Shown: positions 32,503-41,473 of the stretch, in pieces
Layout of the letters: every line of letters begins with the position of its first letter
How positions within the stretch are numbered: position 1 is the first letter of the stretch
Assembly (NCBI RefSeq): GCF_000455485.1
Contig: NZ_CBQR020000049.1
Span: 1 to 57,645 of the forward strand
Direction: 5' to 3'
DNA from: Gorillibacterium massiliense
Lineage (GTDB): Bacteria; Bacillota; Bacilli; Paenibacillales; NBRC-103111
DNA: 57,645 nt
Position numbers and translations under genes: made by a program
The notes under the pieces: generated by a model
The model's database searches: none
What the model saw: only the letters and a program-made list of their open reading frames with translations
What the model was told of the DNA's origin: nothing

Positions 32503-34398
32503 ATGAAGGTATTCATGCGGCTCCTCTCCTACATGAAGCCGTACTGGCGATCCATCGCCCTCATCATGCTGCTTATGTCAGCGGGAACGGCCTTCGACCT
32601 GCTGGCGCCCTGGCTCTTGAAGCAAGCGGTGGACGTAGGTATGGCCAATAAAGCCATGCACACCATCATCTTCTACTGTCTGCTCTTGGGGGGCGGCCAA
32701 TTGATGAAAACTGGAACCAACTATCTGCAGGGCTACACCCAGGAAAGGGTCGGCCAAAGCGTCGTTTACAACATGCGCCGCAACCTGTACGACCATTTGC
32801 AGAAGCTGCCCTACTCGTACTTCGATAAGGCGCAAACCGGTCAAATCATGTCCCGAATGACTGGCGACATCGAAACGATCAAAAACTTTTTCGCATTCGG
32901 ACTTATTCAAATCGTTTTAGGCGTGATCACCTTCTTCGGCACCATCGGCGTCATGCTGGCTTTCAATTGGAAAGTTACTTTGATCAGCATGTTGGTCACT
33001 CCGCTGCTTATGCTCGCCATTGCGAAGTTCGGCAAAAAGGTCGGGCCGGCTTGGGGCGATGTGCGGGAGCAAATGGGAAAGCTCACGTCGACGCTTCAGG
33101 AGAACATCTCCGGAATCCGCGTCGTCAAAGCCTTTGCCCAGGAGAACCTGGAGAAAGGCAAATTCGACGGGCGCAACGAGGACAATTTTGCAACGAACAT
33201 GAAACGGGCCCGAATCGAGGCTGGCAGCTTTCCGCTGATGGGCTTCTACGGGGGACTGATCTTCCTCTTGATGATTTGGCTGGGCTCCTATTACGTCGTC
33301 AAAGGCGAGATGACCTTAGGCACCTTCACTGCCTTCCAATGGTACATCTGGGGTCTCGTTTGGCCGCTGAACATGACGGGCTGGATGATCAACATCGCTC
33401 AGCAAGCCATAAAAGCTGCACCGCGGGTATTCGAAATTCTCGATACGGATATCAATATCGCCTCACCTGCAAACGGTGGACAACACGCAGATGGTATGAA
33501 GGGCAGAGTGGAATTCCGTAACCTCACCTTCCGCTATGACAAGCAGGCTGACCAAAACGAAGGCTCCGCTGACACTGCTAATAGTGAGACTATCGAAAGT
33601 GCCGGAGCTGAAGCCACAACGGCCGAATCCGCCGAAACAGCAAGTCAGGAGATTTTGCGCGACATCAATCTCGAAGTTCAACCGGGCGAAGCTGTGGCCA
33701 TTCTCGGTGGCACCGGCTCTGGAAAAAGCACCCTGATTCAGATGATCGCCCGTTTTTACGACGCGACAGAAGGCGCGATTCTCATTGACGGCGTTGATGT
33801 ACGCGATTACAACCTGGAGGAGCTGCGCCGCAAAATCGGCATTGTTCCTCAGGAAACGTTCTTGTTCTCAGCGACCATTCGGGACAATATCGCCTTTGGC
33901 CGGCCTGAAGCCAGTCTTGAACAAGTGGAGTGGGCTGCCAAACAGGCGCAAATCCATGATTTCATCCTGACCATGCCGAACGGTTATGAGACGATTGTCG
34001 GCGAGCGCGGGGTCGGCCTCTCCGGCGGACAGCGCCAGCGGGTAGCTTTAGCCCGGGCCATTTTGATGGATCCTCCCATTCTCGTATTGGATGAAGCGAC
34101 CGCCAGTGTCGATACAGCGACGGAATCGGCCATCCACGAAGCGCTTCACAGCGTCATGGAAGGCCGCACGACCTTCATCGTCGCCCAGCGCCTGTCCTCC
34201 ATCCAAACAGCCGACCGGATTATCGTGTTGGATAACGGCAAGATCGCAGAACAAGGCACACACAAAGAGCTTTACGAGCAAGACGGTTTCTTCCGCAAGC
34301 TTTTCAACATGCAGCAATGGGCGGACATGCCAGATCAAGATAAACCTAATACGCAAAACGGCCAGCTGGCCGTTTTGAGAGGAGGTGACGGACGATGA
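32503..34398 (+). CDS. Heterodimeric ABC exporter, subunit with degenerate H-loop
   Basis: This 631-residue exporter half has six membrane helices (about residues 1-315) and an ATPase domain. Walker A is GGTGSGKST, signature LSGGQRQR and Walker B ILVLDEATASVD, but the switch histidine is replaced by Gln (TFIVAQRLSS). An acidic Ala/Glu/Thr/Ser-rich insertion of about 40 residues (bases ~33541-33654) sits in the first beta sheet of the ATPase domain. AAAGGAGG precedes the ATG at 32503; the longer frame from 32437 lacks a site. The next gene overlaps it by 4 bases. The pair resembles the YheI/YheH (BmrCD)-type multidrug exporters, but substrate is unknown. Confidence 0.9.
   Translation: MKVFMRLLSYMKPYWRSIALIMLLMSAGTAFDLLAPWLLKQAVDVGMANKAMHTIIFYCLLLGGGQLMKTGTNYLQGYTQERVGQSVVYNMRRNLYDHLQKLPYSYFDKAQTGQIMSRMTGDIETIKNFFAFGLIQIVLGVITFFGTIGVMLAFNWKVTLISMLVTPLLMLAIAKFGKKVGPAWGDVREQMGKLTSTLQENISGIRVVKAFAQENLEKGKFDGRNEDNFATNMKRARIEAGSFPLMGFYGGLIFLLMIWLGSYYVVKGEMTLGTFTAFQWYIWGLVWPLNMTGWMINIAQQAIKAAPRVFEILDTDINIASPANGGQHADGMKGRVEFRNLTFRYDKQADQNEGSADTANSETIESAGAEATTAESAETASQEILRDINLEVQPGEAVAILGGTGSGKSTLIQMIARFYDATEGAILIDGVDVRDYNLEELRRKIGIVPQETFLFSATIRDNIAFGRPEASLEQVEWAAKQAQIHDFILTMPNGYETIVGERGVGLSGGQRQRVALARAILMDPPILVLDEATASVDTATESAIHEALHSVMEGRTTFIVAQRLSSIQTADRIIVLDNGKIAEQGTHKELYEQDGFFRKLFNMQQWADMPDQDKPNTQNGQLAVLRGGDGR
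34355..34376. repeat. 22-base perfect palindrome at the exporter gene junction
   Basis: Arms AAAACGGCCAG and CTGGCCGTTTT lie in the last codons of the first exporter gene, directly before the GAGGAGGTG ribosome site of the second. It is not followed by more than four T residues, so it may be a weak terminator or an mRNA structure that tunes the subunit ratio. Confidence 0.6.
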
Positions 34399-36209
34399 GC
34401 CAAATCGAATGGGATAGCGACGAAGATGAGCAGGAAAAAGGGTTTAACCGGGAGTACTTTTTCCGGATGGCCAACTATTTGAAACCGCACAAGAAAACGA
34501 TGTCCATCGTATCGGTGTTGGTCATCACCGTCATGCTCATCTCCCTGGCGGAGCCGATTCTGATTCGTTACGCCATAGACATAGGCATTCACGATAAGAA
34601 CATGAGGGTAATCAACATCATCGGATTAGCTCTCCTGGCATCCAAGTTGATCAATTGGGGATTGGACCGGGTGCGCATCCGTCTTGTCAACTTCACCGGT
34701 CAGCGGATTCTCTATCAAATGCGCAAGCAATTGTTCGATCATATGCAGACCCTCAGTTTCCGCTTCTTCGACGGCCGGCCGGCGGGAAAAATCATGTCCC
34801 GGATCACCAACGATACCAACGCTATCGGAGAATTGATCAACGGCGGCTTGATCACCATCATCATGGAAGTCACCCATCTGGTGGGGATTGTCATCATTCT
34901 GCTGATTTGGGACTGGAAGCTGGCACTGGCAGCCTTCACCATGCTGCCCTTCCTGTATATCCTGGTCAGCAGCTTCCGCAATAAAATCGAGAGTGCCTGG
35001 ACCCGCTCGCGAAAAACGATGTCCGCCATCAACGGCAATCTGAACGAAACGATTCAAGGCGTCCGAGTGATTCAAGCCTTTTCCCGCCAAGAGGAAAATA
35101 ACAAACGGTTCGACGCCATCAATACGAAGAACAAAAAAGCGTTCATGAAAGCCATCTCCTTGGAAGTCACGGTTTGGCCTCTGGTCGAGCTTATCGGCAT
35201 GCTGGGCTCCATCATCGTCATCTGGTACGGGTCCAAGCGGGTGATCGACGGAGAGTTGACCATCGGCTTCATCGTCGCCTTCATCAACTACCTGTGGCGC
35301 TTCTGGGGCCCGATCAGCGCGCTGTCCAAAGTGTACAGCCAACTGCTTTCGGCCATGGCTTCATCGGAGCGTATCTTCGAAATTCTCGATACCAAACCGG
35401 AAATCATCGACCGACAGGATGCCAAGCCGATGCCGACGATCCAGGGAAAGGTCGTTTTCGAGAACGTTCATTTCCGTTACGAAGCTGACAAGCCGGACGT
35501 CATTCACGGTTTGAACTTCGAGGTGAAGCCCGGACAACGCATCGCACTCGTCGGACCGACGGGTGCAGGAAAGAGCACCATCGTCAATCTGCTTATGCGC
35601 TTTTATGACGCAACGGAAGGCAGAGTGCTCATCGACGGACACGACGTGAAAGACGTCTCTCTCCCCACACTGCGCAGTCAAATGGGTATCGTGCTGCAGG
35701 ATTCCTTCATCTTCTCGGGAACCATTGAGGAGAATCTGCGCTACGGCAAAAAGGACGCTACTCAAGAAGAATTGGAAGCTGCGGCCAAGAGCGTAAGGGT
35801 AGACCAATTCGCCAAGCGCTTCCCTGAAGGTTATCAAACTCAGGTGGAAGAACGGGGCTCCAAGCTGTCCGTCGGACAGCGCCAACTTCTCGCATTCGGC
35901 CGGGTACTCCTTGCCGATCCGCGCATTCTCATTCTTGATGAAGCCACCTCCAGCGTCGATACGGAGACGGAACGGCACATTCAGGAGGCGCTGAATACGG
36001 TATTGGAAGGACGCACCTCCTTCATCATTGCCCACCGCCTTTCCACCATTCGCGATGCCGATGTCATCATGGTTGTGAAAGACGGCCACATCACTGAAAG
36101 CGGCAGCCATGATGAGCTGCTTCGCCGCAAAGGATTATACGCCAACTTGTACTACAACCAGTTCGTTATGCAGCAAAGCTTAGCGGAACGGGCGGTCGGA
36201 GCAGAATAA
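34395..36209 (+). CDS. Heterodimeric ABC exporter, subunit with canonical Walker B and H-loop
   Basis: This 604-residue exporter half has an acidic N-terminal extension (SQIEWDSDEDEQEK), six membrane helices and an ATPase domain with GPTGAGKST, ILILDEATSSVD and a normal H-loop IIAHRLSTI. Its signature is LSVGQRQL instead of LSGGQ. In the dimer this altered signature faces the ATP site of the partner that lacks the H-loop His. One composite site is therefore degenerate and the other intact, as in BmrCD and TM287/288. GGAGGTGACGG precedes the ATG. Confidence 0.9.
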   Translation: MSQIEWDSDEDEQEKGFNREYFFRMANYLKPHKKTMSIVSVLVITVMLISLAEPILIRYAIDIGIHDKNMRVINIIGLALLASKLINWGLDRVRIRLVNFTGQRILYQMRKQLFDHMQTLSFRFFDGRPAGKIMSRITNDTNAIGELINGGLITIIMEVTHLVGIVIILLIWDWKLALAAFTMLPFLYILVSSFRNKIESAWTRSRKTMSAINGNLNETIQGVRVIQAFSRQEENNKRFDAINTKNKKAFMKAISLEVTVWPLVELIGMLGSIIVIWYGSKRVIDGELTIGFIVAFINYLWRFWGPISALSKVYSQLLSAMASSERIFEILDTKPEIIDRQDAKPMPTIQGKVVFENVHFRYEADKPDVIHGLNFEVKPGQRIALVGPTGAGKSTIVNLLMRFYDATEGRVLIDGHDVKDVSLPTLRSQMGIVLQDSFIFSGTIEENLRYGKKDATQEELEAAAKSVRVDQFAKRFPEGYQTQVEERGSKLSVGQRQLLAFGRVLLADPRILILDEATSSVDTETERHIQEALNTVLEGRTSFIIAHRLSTIRDADVIMVVKDGHITESGSHDELLRRKGLYANLYYNQFVMQQSLAERAVGAE

Positions 36210-36227
36210 ACGAAAAAAAGTAAAAAC

Positions 36228-36270
36228 GAAAAGCCGAGTCGGAAGGTACATCCTCCACTCGGCTTTCTTG
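36228..36270. terminator. Terminator of the exporter operon
   Basis: AAGCCGAGT and ACTCGGCTT arms with a GGA/TCC inner pair are followed by TTTCTTG; on the other strand the A-rich flank gives a U-tract too. The ~140 bases to 36410 beyond it hold no gene I can support. Confidence 0.75.
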
Positions 36271-36410
36271 CATAGAAGCGGGAATAATCTTGTCGGAGCC
36301 GACAGCAATAGCGGCGATTTCGTCGAAAGGAATAGCGAAAAGTAAGAGAATGACGCAGTCAATTGCCAGACAATTCTGTCACTTCCTGCGCTTTCCCGGG
36401 AAAAGAAGTT

Positions 36411-36854
36411 TCATTTCCCACCTAAATGCAGGAGCTTCTTCAGTTTTTCCACATGGCGGCGGTTCGTATCTAAGATGTCCTGAATCATGCGCATGCTTTC
36501 CTCATCCAAATCGCCCTTTACGATTTCCTCGGACAGATGGATACCATATTTATCTTCCCCTTCGGCTGCACCCTCGATCCGGTCTTGGTCTTCCCTTGGC
36601 ACCATTGCCCGAGAGAACCATTCTTGTATGGAGCCTGCCAACCCTTCATCGTCAACGGGACGGCCTCCCAGATTTTGAATCCGTTCGGCGACCAATGCCG
36701 CGTGGAGCTTATGATCCTGTTGGATGTCCTGAAATTCTTTTTTCAACGCTTCGTCTTCTGTCTTCTGAATGTAGTTTTCATAAGCGTGAATGCCCATGTA
36801 CTGTCCTTTGAGAAAAGCGTTCAGTTCTTTGATTACCGTGCTGTTTTCCTCCAC
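36411..36854 (-). CDS. Ferritin-like four-helix protein (DUF2383 type)
   Basis: This 147-residue helical protein has the ferritin-like spacing of acidic and His residues: FLKGQYMGIHAYENYI, FQDIQQDHKLHAALV and later DTNRRHVEKL. This suggests a DUF2383/PA2169-type di-metal helical bundle. I start at GTG 36854 because AAAGGAG lies 8 bases before it; the reading frame upstream (to 36929) is Lys-rich and lacks a site. The role is unknown; it may be related to stress or spores (inference). Confidence 0.7.
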   Translation of the reverse strand: MEENSTVIKELNAFLKGQYMGIHAYENYIQKTEDEALKKEFQDIQQDHKLHAALVAERIQNLGGRPVDDEGLAGSIQEWFSRAMVPREDQDRIEGAAEGEDKYGIHLSEEIVKGDLDEESMRMIQDILDTNRRHVEKLKKLLHLGGK

Positions 36855-36999
36855 GAAAACGACTCCTTTCTTCTTCTTTGTCCCGCAATGCGCGTTCCTA
36901 TTGGATAGGGTTCGTAAACCGGGAGTCATCCATGCAGTTTGATTTTCGTATCCATTTTCGTTGCGTTATAATAGGCAAAAAAAGGAGGAGAAGTTGCAC

Positions 37000-37611
37000 A
37001 TGAGCGAAAATCAAAATCCGGTTCAAGCTTCGGCAAATCCGCGTCAAGCCGAGTATCCGATCGATCCTATCTATTTGGAGCGCTGGTCTCCCCGATCTTA
37101 CCAAGGGGATAAGCCGGTAACGGACGCCGATTTATTCGGCGTGCTGGAGGCGGCGCGTTGGGCGCCTTCTGCCAACAACGGCCAGCCTTGGCGTTTTATC
37201 GTGGCGCGTACCCCGGAAGACCGCGCCGTTTTCCATGGATTCATTAACCCATCCAACCTAGTATGGTGCCAACATGCTCCCGTTCTGCTTCTCCTACTGT
37301 CCAAAACAACGTTCGAAGCGAATGGCCACCCTAACCGGAAGCACGCCTTTGACGCAGGTACCGCATGGGGCTATCTGGCCTTGGAAGCGGCTCGTAAAGG
37401 CTTGTCCTCCCATGCTATGGGCGGCTTCGATGCAGAGAAAGCCCGTGAGGCTTTGGGGATATCCGACGATTATGAACCCCAAGTGGTCATATCTCTCGGC
37501 TACCGTGGAGCGATAGAGCAATTGCCGGAAGGACTTCAACTGCGGGAAGTTCCCAGCCCGCGCAAGCCACTTGCGGAAACGGTTATCGAAGGCCATTTTC
37601 CTAATCGTTAA
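37000..37611 (+). CDS. Nitroreductase-family protein
   Basis: This 203-residue protein has the FMN-binding nitroreductase pattern: RWSPRSYQGDKPVTDADL at the N-terminus, then LEAARWAPSANNGQPWRFIVA, and the later AWGYLALEAARKGLSSHAMGGFD. Family members use NAD(P)H to reduce quinones and nitro compounds; the substrate here is unknown. The ATG at 37000 follows AAAGGAGGAG; an ATG at 36961 lies upstream of that site. A TATAAT at 36967-36972 may be its -10 box, with a poor -35. Confidence 0.85.
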   Translation: MSENQNPVQASANPRQAEYPIDPIYLERWSPRSYQGDKPVTDADLFGVLEAARWAPSANNGQPWRFIVARTPEDRAVFHGFINPSNLVWCQHAPVLLLLLSKTTFEANGHPNRKHAFDAGTAWGYLALEAARKGLSSHAMGGFDAEKAREALGISDDYEPQVVISLGYRGAIEQLPEGLQLREVPSPRKPLAETVIEGHFPNR

Positions 37612-37635
37612 TGCCATAGACGCTGGTTGTGCCGG

Positions 37636-38577
37636 TTAATCAACCGAAGACAAGATATACTCATGGAAAAAGGTTTTGGCATGAATTCCGGCGTTACGTC
37701 CGTTCAAGCTTTTGCGTATAACGACGACCAAATTTTTCTCCGGCACCACGAACAAATATTGTCCGCCAAAGCCGAAGGCGAAAACGTAATCCACAATCCC
37801 ATTATGTTCACGCGGGGAAACCCACCAGTGATACCCGTAATAACCGTACAGGGCTGGCCGATATTGGGCCAGTCCTTTGTTTTGCACGGCGGTAGATTCC
37901 GCGGTCCAATCCTCTCCCATCAACCTCTCCCCGTTCCAGCACCCTTGCTGCAGGATGAGCTGCCCGATTTTAGCCAAATCAGCCGCTTTCATATACAAGC
38001 CTGCTCCGCCTTCAGAAGTATCATCAACCCGATTCCATCGAAAAGCTTCGATCCCTAGCTTTGCAAACAACTCACTCCTGGCGAAATCCTCCGCCCTTCT
38101 GCCTGTCACTTGCGCTAAAATGGCGGACAATAGCAGCGATCCCCCGGAATTGTAACCGAAGGCGCTTCCCGGTTCATGAGCGAGAGGCTGCCGAAGAACG
38201 AATTCAAGGGCATCTCCGCTCTTCTTCATCTCGTTATAGGGCTTGTCAAAATCGGGCCACTCCAAGCCGCAGGTCATCGTAAGCAAATGGCGAATGCGGA
38301 TATCCCTTTTCTCATCTGGCTCCTGACGGGTCAACTGTGGAAAAAAATCGCTAAGCGGCAGATCAATGCTGCTGCTCAGCAGCCCTTTATGCAAGGCAAT
38401 GCCGTAAAGGACGGAAAGCACGCTTTTCGTGCAGGAATAAAGATGCTTGACTCGATCCCGGCCACCCCGATGCCATCGGTATACTAGTTCGCCAGCATGC
38501 TGAACGACGATATCGTTGATATTCCATTCATCCATTTGCTTCATCGCAGCTTCCGTCAGCCGCCAAGCCATGTTCAT
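37636..38577 (-). CDS. Beta-lactamase-fold serine hydrolase (class C-like)
   Basis: This 313-residue protein has the penicillin-binding/beta-lactamase motifs SxxK in SCTKS (about residue 48), YxN in GYNSGG (about 143) and a C-terminal GFGG in the KTG position. There is no signal peptide, so it is probably cytoplasmic, like the esterase/DD-peptidase-like group of family S12. Substrate is unknown; nothing points to antibiotic resistance. It converges on the nitroreductase gene. Confidence 0.82.
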   Translation of the reverse strand: MNMAWRLTEAAMKQMDEWNINDIVVQHAGELVYRWHRGGRDRVKHLYSCTKSVLSVLYGIALHKGLLSSSIDLPLSDFFPQLTRQEPDEKRDIRIRHLLTMTCGLEWPDFDKPYNEMKKSGDALEFVLRQPLAHEPGSAFGYNSGGSLLLSAILAQVTGRRAEDFARSELFAKLGIEAFRWNRVDDTSEGGAGLYMKAADLAKIGQLILQQGCWNGERLMGEDWTAESTAVQNKGLAQYRPALYGYYGYHWWVSPREHNGIVDYVFAFGFGGQYLFVVPEKNLVVVIRKSLNGRNAGIHAKTFFHEYILSSVD

Positions 38578-38686
38578 CCCTTCCTCTCATGCGATAGCAT
38601 CGTTCTTTCCGGCAGCGATCATGCATGGACCCCCCGACTCAACAAAAAAGAGATCGGCGCCTGCCGATCCCTCAGTTTTCTGTTTA

Positions 38687-39982
38687 TTATACACCAGCGA
38701 GCAAAGCGGCAGGCTCCAAATAACCCCGGTCTTCCTGGTAGGTTAATTTTGCGCCTAATTGATTAAACAGGCCAATAACATTCTCATATCCCCGCTCAAT
38801 ATGCTCCACTCCGGCGATCTTCGTCGTTCCTTCGGCAACCAATCCGGCCATGATCAAACATGTGCCTGCCCGCACATCGGAAGCATGAACGAAAGCTCCC
38901 GTTAGCGGTGCACCGCCTTGGATAAAAGCGCTCCCCCGGCGAACGTCGATTCTGGCTCCCATCCGTTTCAATTGGGCAACATGATTAAACCGCGAGGTAT
39001 ACACCTTCTCCGTAATGATGCTTCTTCCCGGAGCCAGCAGCAAGAGAGAAGTCAGCGGCTGCTGAAGATCCGTGGCAAAAGCCGGATACATGCCGGTGCG
39101 AACCCGTGTTGCTTTCAACCGGACATCGCCATAAGCGGTAATGCTGTTATCCTTGATATCGAATTCCATACCGATCTCCCGCAGTTTGGAAATGGCGGAA
39201 CCCAAATGCTCGGGAATGACATCCTCCACCGTCACAACGCCCCGGGTTACCCCGGCTGACATGAGGAAGGCTCCCGCAATTAGCCGATCGGGAATGACCG
39301 TGTATTCGCATCCGCTCAACTGATCGACGCCTTCAATGCGAATGGTGTCAGTGCCTGCGCCGTGAATGTTGGCTCCCATTTGATTCAAAAAATTCGCCGT
39401 ATCCACAACTTCCGGGTCTTTGGCCGCATTTCGGAGCTCCGTCACCCCTTCGGCCAGAGCGGCAGCCAACATCGCGTTGATGGTGGCTCCCATGGTAATC
39501 ATATCGAAATAGATGACGGAACCTCGGAGCTGCTTTGCCTCAACAACATAATAACCTTCATGGAACGTGAACTTGGCGCCGAGCGCTTCCAACGCTTTTA
39601 TATGCTGGTCGATAGGTCTCGATACAAAATTATCGCCGCCAGGATATCCGATGGATACCTTCCCCGTCTTGTGCAGCAGCGCGCCGACAAAATAATAGGA
39701 AGCCCGGTAGGAGGATGTTCTCTCCCGATTCAAGTCCGAACAACAGATGGAGCTGGGATCAATCAACAGGTCTCCCCGCTCGTCGCGCTTCATGCCGACT
39801 CCCATTCCGGTAAAAATCTCTTCGATAAACCGAAAGTCCAGTATATTAGGTATCCCCTTCAAACGGACTTCACCGTCAGCCATACAAGCAGCTGCAAGAA
39901 GGGCTAGCGAACTGTTTTTGGAGCCAGGAATTCTGACGCTTCCTTGCAAAGGGCCGGAACTGTTAACCTCAATCCATTTCAT
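38687..39982 (-). CDS. murA: UDP-GlcNAc enolpyruvyl transferase (MurA) with Asp at the catalytic Cys position
   Basis: This 431-residue enolpyruvyl transferase has the two-domain inside-out barrel. MurA landmarks are visible: GSKNSSLALLAAA (Lys/Asn pair), SYRASYYFVGALL, SRPIDQHI and HASDVRAGTCLIMAGL. The active-site loop, GGCAIGSRP in B. subtilis MurA, is GGDNFVSRP here, so Asp117 replaces the Cys (E. coli Cys115). MurA enzymes with Asp at this place stay active and are not alkylated by fosfomycin. The enzyme adds enolpyruvate to UDP-GlcNAc, the first committed step of peptidoglycan synthesis. The ATG at 39982 is preferred (GGGGGA upstream); a longer frame begins at 40018. Confidence 0.87.
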   Translation of the reverse strand: MKWIEVNSSGPLQGSVRIPGSKNSSLALLAAACMADGEVRLKGIPNILDFRFIEEIFTGMGVGMKRDERGDLLIDPSSICCSDLNRERTSSYRASYYFVGALLHKTGKVSIGYPGGDNFVSRPIDQHIKALEALGAKFTFHEGYYVVEAKQLRGSVIYFDMITMGATINAMLAAALAEGVTELRNAAKDPEVVDTANFLNQMGANIHGAGTDTIRIEGVDQLSGCEYTVIPDRLIAGAFLMSAGVTRGVVTVEDVIPEHLGSAISKLREIGMEFDIKDNSITAYGDVRLKATRVRTGMYPAFATDLQQPLTSLLLLAPGRSIITEKVYTSRFNHVAQLKRMGARIDVRRGSAFIQGGAPLTGAFVHASDVRAGTCLIMAGLVAEGTTKIAGVEHIERGYENVIGLFNQLGAKLTYQEDRGYLEPAALLAGV

Positions 39983-40400
39983 GACGGCTCTATCCCCCAA
40001 TTCATCCGATCCGTACAATCTTCACATGCAGTCCAGATGCTCATTGTCATTATCTTTATGTTCGATGTTAGTTCTTCAATAGTTCATCGTATCTAATTTC
40101 CGCAGGAAGATCCCTTTTTCGGTCAGATCCGTGCAGACGGTCGAGTATGTGTAAACGTGTCAGGTGCCTATATCCGAAAGCCGCTCAATCAACCCGGTGA
40201 ACCGGTATCACAGGTGATGGCGTTTCACATTAAGTATATGTTACCCTCAACCCTGATGGTGCGAATCAAGCTTGTATTTTCAAGAGCAGCATGGGCATAT
40301 TTCAGCATTCGCCTGAAAACCCAGCATTTAGAATAGCATACTTTCTTAATGATGAAAATGATTAATTGAGCGAATTGCAAGATTATTTTCAAAGTCATTT
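39983..40400 (-). other. 418-base gene-free region upstream of murA
   Basis: No coding frame with a ribosome site was found on either strand. It holds a candidate promoter at 40330-40358 pointing toward murA, which would give a leader of about 340 bases. A dyad CAAGATT/AATCTTG with a repeated ATTTTCAAA lies at the end of rnz. The leader has several short inverted repeats but I recognise no riboswitch. Confidence 0.5.
40330..40358 (-). promoter_or_regulatory. Candidate promoter for murA with long leader
   Basis: TTTTCA, 17 bases and TATTCT, each four of six consensus positions. Confidence 0.35.
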
Positions 40401-41327
40401 TCAAAATCTTGATATGATCTCCGTATCGTAGTCCGCTGCGATGGAAACATGCGGAAAAACCCCTTGGGCTTGCTCCAGCAAAATCTCTTCTTTTCCTTGA
40501 TACCGAGAGCTGATATGCGTCAACACAAGCCGTTTGACTCCAGCTTCCGCCGCCAATTCAGCAGCTTGCACGGCTGTGGAATGCCCGTAATCCTCAGCCA
40601 TCTCCTTAAGCTCGTGGGAAAAAGTCGCCTCATGCACCAAAAGATCAGCGTTTCGAGCCAATTTCAATGTAGATTTGGAGTACCGTGTGTCTCCTGCGAT
40701 GGTGACGATTCGTCCTTTCAAGGGCGGGCCTAAAAAGTCTTTGCCGTCCACGACGGTGCCGTCTGGCAGCGTAATCTGCCCCCCCAGCTTGAGTTGGGCA
40801 AAAGCCGGGCCAGGAATAGCACCCATTTCCTTCAATCGGACGGCGTCCAGCTTACCGGGCTTATCTTTTTCCACGATACGGTAGCCGAAGCATTCAATCC
40901 GGTGATTGACGTGACCGGCTTCCACGCGAAAAAGCTCATCTTCAAAGACGACTCCCTCTTCAATCTCGTTGATCACGATTTCGTAACCGATTCGCGATTG
41001 GCTTAAGCGAAGAGCAGATTTGATGAATTCTGCGATGCCTTTCGGACCGTAGATCGCAAAAGACTTGACCCCGGGACCTACCTGACAAGAGCGGCTAGAA
41101 AGCAAGCCGGGAATGCCGAAAATATGATCGCCGTGCAAATGAGTGATAAACAGCTTGTCGATCTTTCCCATTTTGACGGGAGAGGTGAGAATCCGGTGTT
41201 GGGTCCCCTCCCCACAGTCGAACATCCAGGCGGATCCCCGCTCGGCCTGCAGATTCAATACAGACGATGTCACATTGCGATACCGCGAAGGCGACCCCGC
41301 CCCCGTGCCGAGAAAAGTCAGCTCCAT
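40401..41327 (-). CDS. rnz: Ribonuclease Z (tRNA 3' endonuclease)
   Basis: This 308-residue metallo-beta-lactamase-fold protein has the standard motifs: FLGTGAGSPS at the start, the zinc motif FITHLHGDHIFGIPG, GHVNH, AGDTRYS and HEATFSH, then LTHISSRY. RNase Z removes 3' trailers from tRNA precursors lacking CCA. The length matches B. subtilis Rnz. I start at ATG 41327, preceded by AAAGGAG; the extension to 41372 has no site. Confidence 0.93.
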   Translation of the reverse strand: MELTFLGTGAGSPSRYRNVTSSVLNLQAERGSAWMFDCGEGTQHRILTSPVKMGKIDKLFITHLHGDHIFGIPGLLSSRSCQVGPGVKSFAIYGPKGIAEFIKSALRLSQSRIGYEIVINEIEEGVVFEDELFRVEAGHVNHRIECFGYRIVEKDKPGKLDAVRLKEMGAIPGPAFAQLKLGGQITLPDGTVVDGKDFLGPPLKGRIVTIAGDTRYSKSTLKLARNADLLVHEATFSHELKEMAEDYGHSTAVQAAELAAEAGVKRLVLTHISSRYQGKEEILLEQAQGVFPHVSIAADYDTEIISRF

Positions 41328-41391
41328 GCCAGAATGCTCCTTTGCTTCATTATTCCAAATCAGGCTACCCAAATATCCTCATCATCTGTAA

Positions 41392-41436
41392 AAAAGGGCG
41401 AAAAGAGAGCATCCCGCACAACTGCCGGATACTCTC
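41392..41436 (-). terminator. Terminator of metH
   Basis: GAGAGCATCC and GGATACTCTC form the stem; on the minus strand TTTTCGCCCTTTTTT follows. A second dyad CCATCAT/ATGATGG (41448-41470) lies between it and the metH stop. Confidence 0.7.
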
Positions 41437-41473
41437 CGTCCTCTACTCCATCATACTAAACAAATGATGGAAA

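Noticed and set aside
36270-36410. Protein-like stretch DEIAAIAVGSDKIIPAS on the minus strand
   Set aside because: No start codon or ribosome site, and the frame runs through the terminator hairpin; taken as coincidence.
37636-38577. Antibiotic-resistance beta-lactamase
   Set aside because: It has the SxxK and YxN motifs but no signal peptide, which a secreted beta-lactamase needs; treated as a generic serine hydrolase.
40340-40370. Fur-box-like sequence near the rnz end
   Set aside because: At least four mismatches to the 7-1-7 consensus, and neither neighbour is an iron gene.
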